Below are positions 12,701 to 27,700 of a stretch of DNA of 64,000 nt, in pieces (the stretch's first letter is position 1; the number at the start of each line of letters is the position of its first letter). The stretch comes from Nectonema munidae (lineage: Eukaryota; Nematomorpha; Nectonematoida; Nectonematidae). Location of the stretch: the NCBI GenBank assembly GCA_030549495.1, contig JAUIRK010001039.1, positions 62,001 through 126,000 of the forward strand, read 5' to 3'. The notes below the pieces were generated by a model, which saw nothing but the letters and a program-made list of their open reading frames with translations, did no database searches and was not told where the DNA came from. The translations under genes and the position numbers were made by a program.

Positions 12701-15700
12701 TGGTAGTTTAGACTGTTTAGACAGTTCTTCACGCATAACATATTTTCTTCTGAAGACTAGTTAGGATACTCTTATCCGTTTGAATTACTATAATAAATTT
12801 ACTATTTATTTGTTTCCCAAACTTCACATCTAAAAATCTGCATTTTTAAAAAAAGTGCGAAAAGAGGTGGATAAAATGAAAGAAGACGCATACTTTTATC
12901 TAAATTGCCTAATCCGTGAAACGGCTGAAGCAGGTGAGTTGAAGCGATGGACATGATTGGCTCGCAAAGAGATAGACCCGTCAAAGTTGAGCGCTGTCCA
13001 GCGGAGAAAGGGCTGTTACTGGGGTTGATATTGGAGGGCGCGGGCATCGGAGGACGCGGGGAGGAAGTAATCGAGGATCTATCGAGCGAGGTTGTGAATT
13101 GCTTGTTGGGAGAGGGCGACACTTGGCAGGACGGTGTTCTCTTAACACTCTTGGCTTGCGAGGCGGACTGAAAGGAGCACTGCTGTCCATCGTACGAGCT
13201 GAACTGTTGGTGAGAGAGGGGAGTCTGGTACTGAGGAACATCTGTTTGCAGGTGGGAAGGCAGTTGTTGGCCCTGGGCAGGAGGTTGTTGATGATGAGGG
13301 GGATACATGAGATTGGCGTGGTTTTGTTGATGAGGCGAAATGATGACGAGTGGTTCATTGTTGCTGGAAGCTAAGGGACCTTTATTCGTGAAAACGTGTC
13401 TCACTGGGGCTCGCAATGTGGCATTGTTGTTCATGACTTCTTGTTGATGACTTCCGGGCATCAAATTATAACCTAGGAATAAGAAAATCCAGTAAATGTA
13501 AGTCTTCATTGCTTCCTAAAGGAAACACTCCTGATGAATTGATTTGAACCTAATTTCCAACTAAATACAAGTGGATGCGAAATATAAATTCAAAATTTTT
13601 ATGAAGAAAAACTAAAAAAAAAGACACAAAAAGTAGTGGTTTGATTAACTTGTTAACGACCCGATTAATCAGACAATATCTCATGTAAAACAGAAGATTT
13701 GTATTAAAGAGACATTTATAAACACAGACTAATGTCGTTAAACGGGTAATCACGAATAAATAATAATTGCATACTTGTTATGGTTAAAAAATATTTATTT
13801 TTTTCATGCAAATATATTTAGTTGCAACCTTGATAAACTAAATAACGTAAAATCCGTTTATAACGAACGCTTAAAGATGGGACGCATTCAAAATCGATTT
13901 GTATTTTTTCTTATACAATTAATTCACGCCCCGAATATTTATAAATTTTCTTCTTTTAAGAGATTTGTCTTTCATCCAAATAGAGCTTAGAGAGTCAACG
14001 TAATAATTTACGAAAATAAAATTTAATACAAAAGAGAGCCCATAAAATTTAACGGCGTTTTTCGAAGATTGGGGTATAAGTTTTTTTATAAGGCAGGCCG
14101 AGAATATTTCTGTCCGTAATCTAAGTTTAGATATTTACTTATTTACGCTGAAACCATGTGTGCCTATTGTATTTTTCGCAATTTGAATGTCATTTTTGTC
14201 CAAAAGTTGAAACCCTATATATGCGACTCTATAACGCTGGAACTAACAAAAAATGTTAATCAAAACTTCCAAAAGCATCAATTGACGCAAAATGAAAGAT
14301 TTCTTTTATACATTTTTGGAAAAAAGATTGGAGAAGGGAACGTTTTTATTGAAAATAAAAAGACAAATATTTTGAGCAATTGAAACAAATTTTCTGTTGT
14401 ATAAAAATATCAGAACTCCGAAAATTTGGATATTCAATCTTATAAAATATGGAAATAAAAAAACATACATTAAAAATGCGTCAATTGACGAGGTTAGATG
14501 TTCTAGGGTTAGGGCACAATTTTTAAGCCAATTTTTGGGCTAGCTTCCAAAAATTGACTTCAGATTTCTGGAAGATCGTGGATTAAAAAATTTGTTTGTG
14601 CAATTTTAAAACTAATTGACAGATTTCGGAGGGTAGTTCAATAAAAATCTCAAAAGGGTAGAATTTTTAAATGAACTTTCAAAAATATTTATGCAAGCAA
14701 GTACACATATGGCGTAAAATTTAACTGGTAAATTAGAAATGCTACACCATGCATTATACATATGCACGCATTACGTTAAATTTTATCGTTAAATAGTTTT
14801 GGGTCAGTGCTATAATTAAATAAGACACTTTTTTTCAAATGACCGATGGCCCATTTTTTATCCGCGTTTCATTTAAATCTTTTGCATATTAACGAAAATT
14901 GTGTATATTACTGAGTGGTGAGCATAAAAACGTGTCTTGGGGGGATATACGTCTAACAAGTTTAGAAAACCCTACATTACAGGGGCATAGGTGTCATCAT
15001 AGAGGAGATAAAAAATTTTAATGTTATAACTTATTAAAATTGTATTACTTTAGAGAGCTTGACAAAAATGAAATTTTTGTGACTTTGCACAAATAGGTGA
15101 AAATCTTTAAATGAATAAATTTACAAAGTTTAAAATTTTTTTCTAAAAAAATTAAATTAAGAATATGCTGTAAGTGGGAAAGATATAAAAATTCCGTAAG
15201 ATTCGTGTTTTGAAATGAAAAATGTAAAACTCAAAACATGATACACAAGTATATAAGGAAATTTAAAATGAATAAAATGCCAAATATTGAATTTTAAATT
15301 GGTATTGAGTGATCAAAATAAGTTAATGGTTTTACCACATATATTATTATATATACAATCAAAACTTAGTTAAGGTAGATAGATATAGTGGAGTAATCGA
15401 AAAAAACTTAACTCATAAAAATCTGTTAAAAACAGACATGCAAATAAAGTCAAACATTTTGGGAGTCTTTTAATGGAACAAATAACTGAGTATAAAAAGG
15501 TAATGAAAAAATGTGCAAGTTGATGCAAAAAGTTCGTTAAAAATATGTTCCATACGCTTATAGTTTTGTTAATTGTATAAGAAATTTTGGTGAGTATATT
15601 CCATTGCTAATATATTCATTATATAGAGTGTGTGCTCAATATTGGGAATACAAAAACTAACCTAACATGAAGATAAGAGAACAATAAAGAGTTATATTGA

Positions 15701-18700
15701 AGTCATTTTTCCCCCAAGAAAGAGAAAGATACTATTTGCAAGTAGTCACGTATCGAGTGATGGAGGTGAATAACAAAAAACATAAAGGTCACCGAATCTT
15801 GAAAAGCAAGGATACACATTGGCATTGACATTTGAAGATAAAATTAGTCTTAGTGCACAAAATGGCTGATGATGGTATGTATATGTATATATATTATATA
15901 TTTGTAAATTTTGGCTTGATTTTTTCGCGCGGTTTGATTCGTCAAAAAACTTTATTTGATTTCTTGCTTGGCCTTCAGAATTCTTGCATGGTGTTTGCAA
16001 TTTCCATATAATATTTGGGTTTCTTTTATCGGGATTGCATTTATTGCTACACTGATTGGATTCAGAAAGCACTCCCTTAATACAGCTATTCACTATAAGC
16101 TATTTTGTTTAAAAATTAATGAAATGAATTGGAGATAAGTTGTGCAGTATTTTTTCTAGAATCACTGATAGATTAGATTTTTGGTCATTTGATTATCTGT
16201 AAAATCACGTGAACTTGATTAGCAATATTCTAACATTTGTTTGATATTTATGACACTTTAAATAGGATGTTAAAGAATAAACCTGATGCCATAGCCATTC
16301 TTTGATGTTGCATATTCAAAACTGACATATTCTTTGGAACACAAACGCTGGAAGGGATATTATTGCATATGGGATATCTTTCAGGATGGAGGTAAGCAGG
16401 ATTACCACCTGAATTGTAAAGTTGTTGAGGGTGTGAAGGAGATATTTCTTGTGGTGATGGCTGTACTTTGTCAGTATTCGCCATGAACCTGTAATGAGCA
16501 ATGTTTCTTCCTTTATGACTGTTGTTAGCCCCACTACTCATATTGTCCATGTAGGCGGGCGCGTTTGGTTCTGAGAAGCGAAGAATCTGGCATTGCTGCT
16601 GCTGCTGATAATTGTGGTGGTACATATCCAGTCTTTGAGGATTCAGACTCAGCCTGGAACGGACAAAGCCTTGTCCACTTCCATGCATGAAATTGCGGGC
16701 ATGGAGAGCAGAGTTGATGTTTGCCGAGGGATTTAAAAATGGCGGATTAACGCTACTGCCCCCATTCGATGAGTTGGTATTCGTGAGGGGTTGGAGAGGC
16801 GGGGGGTTTGAGTTGCGCGCCCTCACAACTTCGGTATAAGCCATGCTGGCTGGGGTCGGATGACGCATGAGTAGGGGTTGTTGTTGGTAGTGAGGGGCTT
16901 GGTTGTATGAAATCTCATTCATATTACTACCACCGCCATTGTACAACACGTGTTTACTTTCATTAAAGTTAGGTGGTATGGTGTTGATGGGGTTGTTCAA
17001 GAGGGGGGTCGATGAAACGGCAGAGCAGGAGGGGGCTGTGGATGCGGGAGTGATGGGGTTTGGGGTGGAATTAGGATTGCTGGAAGTTTGGAACTCTTTG
17101 AAAGGGTATGATGAAGGAGTAGCTGCTTCAAAGAGAGAGAAGGAAGAAGGATCCGGGATCATGGATGCGTGCGAGTAAAAGACTGAAGAAGAGGAATTCA
17201 TTTGTGCAAAAGAAGACGACTCAGAAATAGGCATAGAAGAATGAAAGTCTTGTTGAGGATTAGAACTGTAATCCTTCTGCTGGGCGAGAGTAGAAGATTC
17301 TAGTTAAATAAAGGATAAGCACGTAAAAATGAAGCAATGTATAATACACATACACACTTTTAAAGTAAAATTTAGCAAATCAATAACAAACTAGGGATTA
17401 GAAGAAGAGCTAATAGAAATTTTAGGATTTAAAGCAACTTTTATTTTGGAGCAATTAAAATAAGGCGTTGATTCCGACTCCAGATAAAATGGAAGAGCTA
17501 AACCCTCTTTTCTCTTTTAATGAGTAAAAAACGGCGTATAATTGTTTTCTAGTGTTTTTGGAACTATTTTTAATATGCTTCACCTTTTCAAAACTTGTCA
17601 TTCCTTTTTTTTTCATTTTATAGTGTTAAATCGTCATCACCGGACGTGCTCTTGCTTGCACGCGCTAAAGTGCAAATATCATTCTAAGTGTGTAAACATA
17701 ACTGAGAAGGCACATTGAAAAGAACAATAAAATTTAACTTTCTTTTTATAAAAAAAGAAAAAAATCGTGTTCCTTAAGTAATCATTTTAAAAAGTTTCAA
17801 AGGTTAACTATCATTTAAATTTTGAAGTATGCTCTACAAATTTTAACAAATTTTTCATAAGCATAAGGAATGAATTTTTTTATAATAAATTGCATTTTAT
17901 ACGAGATAGACTTTAACAAAAAAAAATTTTTTTTTTTAAATTTTTTTAATTTTATTTAAATAGACTGTAAACATTGAATGGAAAACAGTTATGACGGTGA
18001 TAGAACATTTTGTCCTTTTCAAAGAGAAAAATAAAATGAAAAAGTTTTAGATTATAATAGAATGTTTTTTCTCGTTTCACGTAAGTCGGAGCCAGAGAGA
18101 GAGAGGGGTGTGTTAATAAATTCGACAGAGGAGATTGAGCTTTTCAATTTTAGATTATGCAGGTAAAAAATTTGACCACAGCCACGAATCCTCGATAATA
18201 CCATTTTTATTTCCTTAATGGGATGGATTTTGGAGTGAAATAAATAGACTCAAAAATGTCGGCATAAATTCCTGTAATGATTGTTTATTTAACAGTAGAA
18301 AAGCCAAGAAGTTGCATTTCGATCCATGCAAAAATTAAAAACATTTTTTTCATAAAGATAAACACGTAAAAACTTTTTTGCCTTTTATTATTTGTGCATA
18401 TGTTCAAAATTTATTTTAAAAAAAATAATTTTTTAGAATTTTTTTTATATTTGCTTAATAAAATATTATTTCATTTGTTATTTGATCTTATTTTTAGTAT
18501 ATAAAATGTATTTAAATTTTATTGGTAAAATCGGTGTAAAATTCACAGGTATGTTTTGTGTTAAAAAAAAAAGAAAAACAATAGCATGACTTTTATAAAT
18601 TTTTATTTATTCATTTACTTATTACTACTCATTTTTTTGAATTTTAGAAAATTTAAATAATTATTTACACATGAGGAGATGGAGGTAATAGCTTTTTTAC

Positions 18701-21700
18701 TTGAATCGCCCTAGACCCGATTATTACATATAGGTGGGCGGCCCCAAATGTTAAAATTTCTTTGGCTTCAGCTAATATTTCGCAACCCAGGATACAAATG
18801 GCAGCTTGACGAAGAAAATACTTCGTGTCGCCATCACGTTACTCGTGATGTGAAAAGAATGGCGAGAAAATAAAGGAATTATTTGTTAGGATACCGGCTG
18901 TCTTTATGAGGTTTTGGGGAGAGGTGAAGTATTTGTGCATTGCAGGTGAGTTATCTACAGATACAGGACTTTTTCCAACATATTCACTGTTCATCTTTGA
19001 CTGCGGATAAAAAAACATAGGATTTCCTCCGAGAGACTAAAGTAGAAGAGGTGAAGAAAAATATAGCTTCTATTGTACTCGTGATTGGAGGATAAAAGTG
19101 CCAAAACTAGCATAAAAAGCAAAAAGACAAAACTGAAATAAAAACCGTATATATTCAAGGTAAGCAAATTGCAGCCAGAGGGCAAAATTCGAACCGTGAA
19201 AGCTTTTCGTGTTTTCATTACTTCAATTCAGAATTTGTAAGCATATTAAAATGAATACTCGTGCTTTTTACCCGTTGATCCATCTAGAGGAAAAGATTGA
19301 ATCGAAACTACTACAAATTTTTCACGAAGACACTTTCTTGAATGTCTTCCAATTTTGTTTTCAATTTCTTGTTCCTGAGAACAAATAGGGATTCCTACAA
19401 GGGCCGGTTTTAGACAATTTCATCAAATTGGATCCCGCAACATAAGGATCCTGCCTTTTCTGTATTTATTATGGAAAATGAAATTGTTAAACTATTGGTC
19501 GCGAAACTATTTGGAATTCTAGATTTTTCCTTTAATTTATTTTTAATGATAATCTAATTTGCTAATTCCTTTCTGTATTTTATTTTAAAATAAGTAAAGA
19601 TCTCTTAAATTTTATATACTAAATTTTCATATCTTTTATCTTTGTGGGTAATTAACTAATAAGATAATTCAGGGGAATAAAAATGTACGGGCGTACAAAT
19701 GATCCTTACGGCGGCTACCAAATGATCTTTACGGCGGGTACCAATGATCTTTTATGTGGGTACCTATGATCTTTACGGGGGTACCTATGATCTTTACCGG
19801 TACTTATGATCTTTATGGGTACTTATGATCTTTACAGCGGTACCAATGATCTTTACGGGTTCATTGAAAGTATCTATGATCCAGGTACCAATGATCTTTT
19901 GAGTGCACCTACAATCCCAGTACCAATGATATTTAAGGGAACCTAGAATCATGGAAGTACCAATGATCTTTCACTGAACCTAGAATCACGGGGGTACCAA
20001 TGATCTTTAACAGGATCTAGAATCATGGGGGTACCAAGGATCTTTTGCAGGACCTAGAATCACGGGGTACCGAGGATCTTTTATAGGACCTAGAATCACT
20101 GGGTACCAATGATCATTCAGAGGACCCAGAATCACGGGGATACCAAGGATCTTTAAATGGACCTAGGATGAAGGGGGTACCAATGATCTTTAACTGGACC
20201 TAGATTAAAGGTACCAATGATCTTTGACACGTCCTATTATCACAGTACCAATGATCTTTGACACGTCCTAGAATGAAGGGGACCCAGAATCCTACGTCTC
20301 GAGCGAAGCGAGAGACAAACACGGGACCGGCTAGTATATTATAATATATATAAAAAATGAAATTTTATTGAAAAATATAAATTCCATTTTGTCCATCAAA
20401 CTATATATAAGCATTTATTTCATTTTTTTCATTTATTTTATTTCTTGATTAAAGACAAGTATACTGCACGAAATAGTAAGCGTAGCTATCCGTTATGTAA
20501 TTGAGCTTCACAATTCCTAGCACTAGGCATTTCCTGTCAATAGGTTCTTGGGGTAGCAGGATTCCTGCAGACAAATAAATTCATATGTGAAAATAACTAA
20601 TTAATGCAAATGAAAATTTTAGTTAAGCAATGATAGATTGATATTAATTTTTGTCATTAGCGTTAGCAAGACTTTCAGGAAAATTGACCAGCTAATCCTA
20701 ATATAATTAAGCACTTCATGAGCAAACACAAGTAAAAATGGGGAAAAAAGTTCACTGTAACAAAGAATTAATGTCATTCACAAAGGCACTAATCTCAATT
20801 AACTTACCCTATTTTAAAGTATATATAAAAAAACCTTAATTTTTTAGGACTTCAAATTATAAAAAGAAAAAAAAGAAAAGAAGAATATAAATACAACTTA
20901 GAAGAATATTAAAAAACTAAAAGAAGAATATTCCTTAAGAATAAATAAAAAAAATTTTATTTCTATAAAAAAAATATAAAATTTTTTTTTCCTTAAGAAG
21001 AATATTATAAATACATTTTTTTGTCACAAGTTTGCAGCTTTCATCAAAAAAACTTTTTAATATGCAAAGAAACAATATTATACATTCATTCTATTTAAAA
21101 AGCAAACAAAACTAAGTAATCTGGTGTAATCAAGTTAAAATTCCCGATAGAAAGATATGGGGTTTAAATACCAGTAGATGACTAGTTTGATAAAAAACAA
21201 AGGCTTTTTTAGACCACTGCACGGACACAGTTGACACTAGAATTACTAAGCGATCAAATTGGCAGGTACGTTTTATTTGATCAAGGGAGATGCCAAGATC
21301 TCTGTAGACTGAGATCTCTTAATGCTTTTAAGTTTGATTATTGGAAAGAATTTGCCGCATTTCTCACATCTTTCATCCATATTACTGTTACTTTTTAACA
21401 AAAAGGAAGAAAAAAATATCTCACTTTGCTGTGGCGTTGAAATGACCTTATAAAAATTTAATTAATTTTATTTAGCGTTACTCAATCAATTCAATGAGTA
21501 TATAATAATTGTAAAATTTTTATAAAATGTAAGTAATAGTTTACTTGAACATTTTACACAAAATAGATATGAGGTTTGTGTGGTATAATAATCAAATACT
21601 TATAAGTATAGGTTTATAATGCTCAAAGGTCAATTTGACCATTTGGTATTAATAGGTAAAACATTGTTTCAGTATTTGTAGTGATACTATCAGCTTATCC

Positions 21701-24700
21701 ATGCCGGATACGCGAGGGTATAAGTTGAAAGTTGACACAAGAGGATATGTATGGATTTTGTGAAATTTCATGTAATTTTACATTTAAAAAGCCAGACAAA
21801 TTGCAGAATAGCTTCCAGTATATATATGTAACGCTTTTCCACCCACTAATAGATAAGGTTTAATTCAATTTTTTTAAAAACAAAAATTTATTATTGAAGA
21901 ATTGAACATTTTTCATAATTTATTCAAATATTGAGAATATAATTTAAAAATAAGGAGAAAATGAATTGTAAAAATATTGAGCGATAGCTCAAATAAAAAT
22001 ATTAAATGAGAAAAATGTATACGTTATCTCAAAAAATCCAAACATATCAAGGTGAAAAGTGATAGGATTGTACGAAAAATGGGAGCAAGGATTGAATTCA
22101 TATAGGAATTCAAAGGATTCAGAGCATAGGTACTGCATCTAATTGAATCTGCACACCAGCATTGATGCCTAAAGATCCACCCATTATCATGTCAGTCAAT
22201 CGAAGAAACGGGGCAAATCAACAAGGACAAGTTTGATTAACTCATTTTAGTTAGCGCAAAGCAGGCGATTTTGACTAATACCTATTGAATTAGATTGGAA
22301 ATTCGGGTCTGCATGCGTTCGTCTACCAGGGGTCGGCAAATGGTCGATATCGACTCCTGGGACAGATCTTTAGGGGTCGATAAGATAGAAAAACTTACAA
22401 AATTGTTCTATGCTTTTTTTTACTTTATAGTAGTAATAAATCTCCCTTTTCTTTTAAAACATTGTTTAGAACATTGTATAGTGTAGGTAGGATATATGAA
22501 ACATTTTTGGTTTGTATTTCTCTCATTGTTGACATTGATTAATGCTTTTATGAAACATTTCTATGTGGGGTGGGGGTAGATGTGAAGACAAATGTTCTAT
22601 GAAGGGGTAGACGGGTAAAAAAGTTTGCCCATCCCTGGTCTACAGGAACAATAGCGCAGAGTGGGGTTAGGGGAAACTTTTAAAAAACGATTTTCGAATT
22701 ATTTGAGAACCGCAAAGGGTTCTCCCACACGAAAAAATGGAGGGCGGTAGGAAGGAAAATCGTATTAAAATGCAAACCTCCTCTTGAGAAGAGAAATCGT
22801 TGAGCAAGACTTTGTGCTGCTTCACTTCTTTACGCAGAGTTTCGATTTGCTTTTGCATGGTAGCGATGTCAGCATTCAGAGCAGCCAACTCAGAAGTTTC
22901 ACTTTGGTTGAGTTCATCTCCGTTCTTACGACAGGCACGTTGCTTCGAACTCAACGTTTTCTTACGCTTCCTGAGCTACAATTCATACAAGTATTCACAT
23001 TTTGTATGATGTTATTGTAATGATGTTGTCGTGGTGATGATGAGGAAGGATGATTTTGTATCATGTTGTTATAATGATGATGAGTGGTTGATGATCATCA
23101 TCATGATCTTGATAATAAAGAGATGATGATGTGAAATATGATGATGATGATGATGATGTTGATTGTCTGTTCGGCTTTCTCAACCGTGGACAGAATTGTC
23201 CAATCATAGACAAAACCGAAAAAGAGATTGCAGAAACTGGTACATACTAGTTCCAAGCTTCTAGCAATAGAGGAGGAAAAAAGAAATTGAGCAGGATGTA
23301 ATCGATCTATTAGACAATCTTACAGGTTTAACAAAAGCAGTTATTCTTTAAAAATAGAATAAAAAAAAATTAATAAAAAAATTATTCTTTTGATAATTAA
23401 TTTATTCATGCAACACTTATTTTTAGTTTATTTGTTGTAGGAACAAAATAATAAAAATTTTTGACTTTTTTTATATATATATATTTGTTTGAAACAAATT
23501 TAAAAATATTTTTCCAATTTTCAGTCAAATCATTTAATAAAGAGTATAATCTAATAAAAGCATCAACACTCCTTCATTTTATGACTTCTACAAACAATGA
23601 CAATATTTTTTATACATCTTGATGCACTTTTTGGTTTTGAATTAAATTCTTCTGAGACCGAGCGTGGCGTACTTATCTTTAAGAAGAAGAAGAAGATATT
23701 ATTGAAGATTAAATCATTAAAATATCAAAACAAAAAATGTTATATCAATTTAAACTCATATTAAAGGTCAGAGCCGTATATAAATATAAAGTTTAAATGA
23801 CGAATTATCAAAGGCTAACAACGAAAATCATAAAAGTATACGTAAAGATTAGTAATTTAAATAATATTTTTAAAAAAAAAATTAAAAAAAAATTAATGCT
23901 GCTTGGAGTGGGTGCTAGTTTTCCCGCCCCTCGTAATTTCAAATAAACACTTGAAAAAGGTATAAAGGGCATCAAAGCTACTTTTAAGTCCAAAATATCT
24001 CGATTAAATTTTTATTATAAAATTCTGCTGAATTTTGAAACATCTCAGGAAGTTAAGCACGAAAGAATAGTATTATAAAGTTAAGTCCCAAAAATCAAAT
24101 GAAGACTTGAAATATTTCATGGAAGTATCAAAGCCTACTCTTAAAGATGCATTTATAAGAAATTTCATAAAGACAGGAATATAAAATAATAGTTTTTAAA
24201 AATCTTCAAGAAAGTTAGATTTATTTGGGATTGCGATTCTAGAATAAACTTTACACTTGAGATTTATTAAAAAGTTTTCAAGTAAATTAAGTACGCATAT
24301 GTTTTGAAGTTAAAATAAAAATAAATGTAACAAAAATGTCTTGACTTCTTTTTCAAAATCCTTTTCGATTGATAAAACAGAGAGAAAAAACAGATTTATC
24401 AATGCAAATAAATTCATTCTTCTTCTTCTTCTTATCATTAGAGTTTTGAGCGTTTTGATGCGCTTGAAATATGCATTTAGACTCGATTGTATTTGTTTGA
24501 TGTAATATACTATTTTTTGTCGTTTATGTCTAGCTTAAGAAATCATTCTAAATCAAATAATATTTAGATAGTTTACCAAAATGTTTTCTTTTAAGTCAAC
24601 TAATAAATATTAAAGACAATATTCTAATTAAAAACATTATAAAAAATTGAAATAAACGTAACAAATGTACGGAAATACATTTTTTTATGATTTCCAACAG

Positions 24701-27700
24701 CAAAAGTCCTCGTATTGAGAGAGTAGAAATTATGAAGAGAAAAAGGAGAAAGTGAAACTGTGTTAACGATTTTACCGTATCTTGAAGAAAAAGGCGCGAA
24801 CAGGCAAACTGAACAGAATGAAGCTCATGAAGGCATTCATGGGAGAGTAGGTTTTAGAGTGGACATCAACAGAGAGACAATCAATATCTCTCGTTTTCAC
24901 TAGAATTCCTGAGAAGACTTCTTCCAAATGAAGTTATGAAACTGTCGCGACTTTTGAATCATTTGAGAAGAAAAAACACAGGTTAAGAGAACAAATCAAT
25001 TGAATATTTTGGAATAATGAAGAAGGAAAATGGAAACAGAAAAACAATTCAGAAAGTGATAAAAAAAAATTAAAAAAAGTGAAATATGATGGAGTGCACG
25101 CTTCTTATAGAATTAAAAAATTAATTGTTAAAAAACAGTTGAAGACAGTGTCATTTTACTCGCTTAAGAAATTGTATAATGATTATATTCGAAGAAGAAT
25201 AGATGCAATGTCTGAAAATATCTAGGAAGTTTTGGTTGAAAACTTTAAAAAAAAACTTGATGAAACACAACAAAAGATGCACTTGATATATGTTCGTTTT
25301 TTGATAAAGTGGCTGAAATGAAAATCTTGATGAGAGGAGTACCAGAAAATAGAAAAGACAGAATAAAGAACGAGGTTATAATAGGAAGGGCAAAGGTGGT
25401 AAGTGTGAGCAGGAAGAACGCTTGAAATGATTTGGCCATGTTTTGTAGGAGGGGAGGGAAGTGTATTGAAAGTAAGATGATGGATCTACAAGTGGATGGC
25501 AAAAGGACGAGAGGAAGGCCCAAGATGAGATGAAAGGACTGCATTATGGCCGACAGCAAAAAGAAGAATCTCGATCTCAATAGCGATAGAATGGTCCAGA
25601 CGCAGGAGACTCACCTAAAACAGCGACCCCATATAGAAACGGGATAATAAAGCTGTAAAGAAGATATTCGTTTTTTTGATAAAAATTGTGTTTTATAATA
25701 ATTTTGTAGTTAAATGCATCGGAAGACCCAACCTTTTCTAAGTTTAAAAATGTGATGTAAGAAAAAGGAACTGATGTTCCAATGGCAGTCAGTGGTCCGA
25801 ATAAATAAATAAATGATTTATCTCTCAGTTAAAAAAGATTTGGCATGGCCATTCTTCCTGTCCATTGCATTGCATGTAACAAACACCAACTATAGCGAAA
25901 ATATCAATTGTCAAAGCCATACGCCATGATTAAATCAAGATGCAAATTGCGTCGTTTGTTGAAAAAGTTTTGTTCTATGATAAATTTTTTGAAATAGAAA
26001 ACTCTGGCGATCAAGCAAACGTTGTTATTTCTCATATATTGGATATGAAATACTAAATTAGGTTTCTTTACAAATGGAAGGAAAACTTACTACACAAGCT
26101 GATTGCAAAAGAATTGTAAAAATATTTCTTGAGAACCTTGTTCTTTATTTGAACAATTTCAAAAAGAAAGAATTGACCTACATGCCAGTATTGAGGAAAA
26201 TGAGTAGAGATTTTGATAAGAACGATCTTGAACTTCATTCTTCTCACATTTTTTTTAAAGGATGAACTGTCGAGTCGATTTATAGACTTATCTGACCTCA
26301 AAATAGAAAAATGGAAGACAAATCCTTTTTGTTGAAATCTAGAATCTTTAGAAGAATGATTTGAAGCAGAATTTATTGATCTGAAATATAATGAAGAAAT
26401 CAAGTTACCTTAGAAAAAGAGAAGTTAAATAATTTTTGGACAATCGAAAACAATAAAAGCACTTTATCCAAAGATGTAGAATGAAAAGTCAAATATTCTG
26501 CAGTGTTTTACCACCTCTTATATGACTGAAATGAGATTCAGTGAAAATAATCATATTTAAAAAAAAAAGAAATAGACTATATTAAGTATATGGTATTCAA
26601 GATGATGATAATGTTGTTAATAATGATGATGTGTTGATGATTATGTGATTTCGATGATGATGATGATGATGATGATGATGGATGATTATTAGGTATATGA
26701 TATTGATGATAACAAAAAGAACAGGTAAGAGAAAAGGATAAAAAAAAATGAGAGGGAATGCAAAAATAGGAGGTAAATTGGATTGTTGGTGCAAAAGTAA
26801 GGAATGTGATTGTTAGGGCAAAAAGTGAAGAAAAACCTTAGCAATTTGGGTAGAAAGGGCGTTTAGAGTGTCCTTCAAGCTGCTGTCTTTTTGCATCAGC
26901 CAATTTTCATAGACGGAGCCAGAAGAAGTAGGGGGTGCTGGCGGGGCTTCCAGTTGGGTCGGGATGGAAACTGGTCGATTGGTACTGATGCTAACACTAC
27001 TGCTGCTAATAACGCAATTGTTTGCGTTGTTGGTAAATGGCTTAAGCATCGGCATTTCAGTCGTAGGTAGCGAACATTCTAAAAAGTTGGTAAAGTTCAC
27101 TAAATCCCAAAACAAAAATAGACATCATGTGACGGAGTGACAAATGAAACTCTGAATAAAAGAAGACTTACGCTTTGGAATAATTAATAAAAAAAAATTT
27201 TAAAAATCTTTTATTTTTTTTGCGTAAACAAAAAAAAATAAACTTCTCTCATATCAATAAGATTGTTTTAACTTTTTGGATAACATTTTTATGTAGGATA
27301 AAATTGCGGAAAATGAAGCAGCCAATTTTAGTGATTGGATACAAAAGTCTAATTAAATAAGAAAAGTGTCTGCATGACAACATTTGAATTTGAAACAGAA
27401 TAAAAGAATTAGAAAAATTCCTGGCATAAATAATATGTACCGTTTTTACTTTAAGTTCATCTATTTTTAACTTTAGTTTTCATTTATTGTTAGAAATTTG
27501 TTTTTTATACTTCAAACACATTTATAGGTCGTTTTTCAAAGTTTAAATTTGGAGATAAAATGTTAAATTTGTCTTGTGCAATAAAGTAAAAGCTATGAAA
27601 AATGGTTCATGATGTGAAGAACAATCTTTAAAATCAAAAATTTTTGAATTAACATTTATACACTTTGATCTACTACAGTATTCTAAAATTGAAAACTTGG

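Larger units (their letters stand above)
17280..22777 (-). other. trr intron D-E
   Basis: A 5.5-kb intron. It contains the minisatellite and Helitron-like terminus at 19685-20334 and the hAT element at 22327-22637. The stretches 17300-19680 and 20345-22320 are AT-rich with poly-A/T runs and no supported gene. Confidence 0.55.
22976..26836 (-). other. trr intron C-D with repeats and transposon remnants
   Basis: A 3.9-kb intron with ATG/ATC microsatellites at 23035-23160 and 26600-26690, a CTT run near 24418-24435, an RTE-type LINE 3' end (25300-25665) and a hAT transposase remnant (25830-26560). Between 23200 and 25250 it is AT-rich with no supported feature. Confidence 0.6.

Noticed and set aside
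12947-13374. Open frames on the plus strand opposite trr exon F
   Set aside because: They are antisense shadows of a GC-richer coding exon and show no family similarity. The same applies to 372-725, 1786-2157, 16903-17178, 30034-30219, 32626-32964 and 42108-42804.
15746-16138. Small gene from two overlapping frames
   Set aside because: Both strands are open over a short AT-rich stretch with no family match, no splice support in the trr frame and no conservation evidence.
19685-20292. CRISPR-like array
   Set aside because: The units are degenerate, the spacers are related to one another, there are no cas genes and the context is eukaryotic. It is a minisatellite.
24700-24960. Possible coding stretch in the trr intron C-D
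   Set aside because: Slightly higher GC and partial frames on both strands, but no recognisable motif and no matching splice sites.
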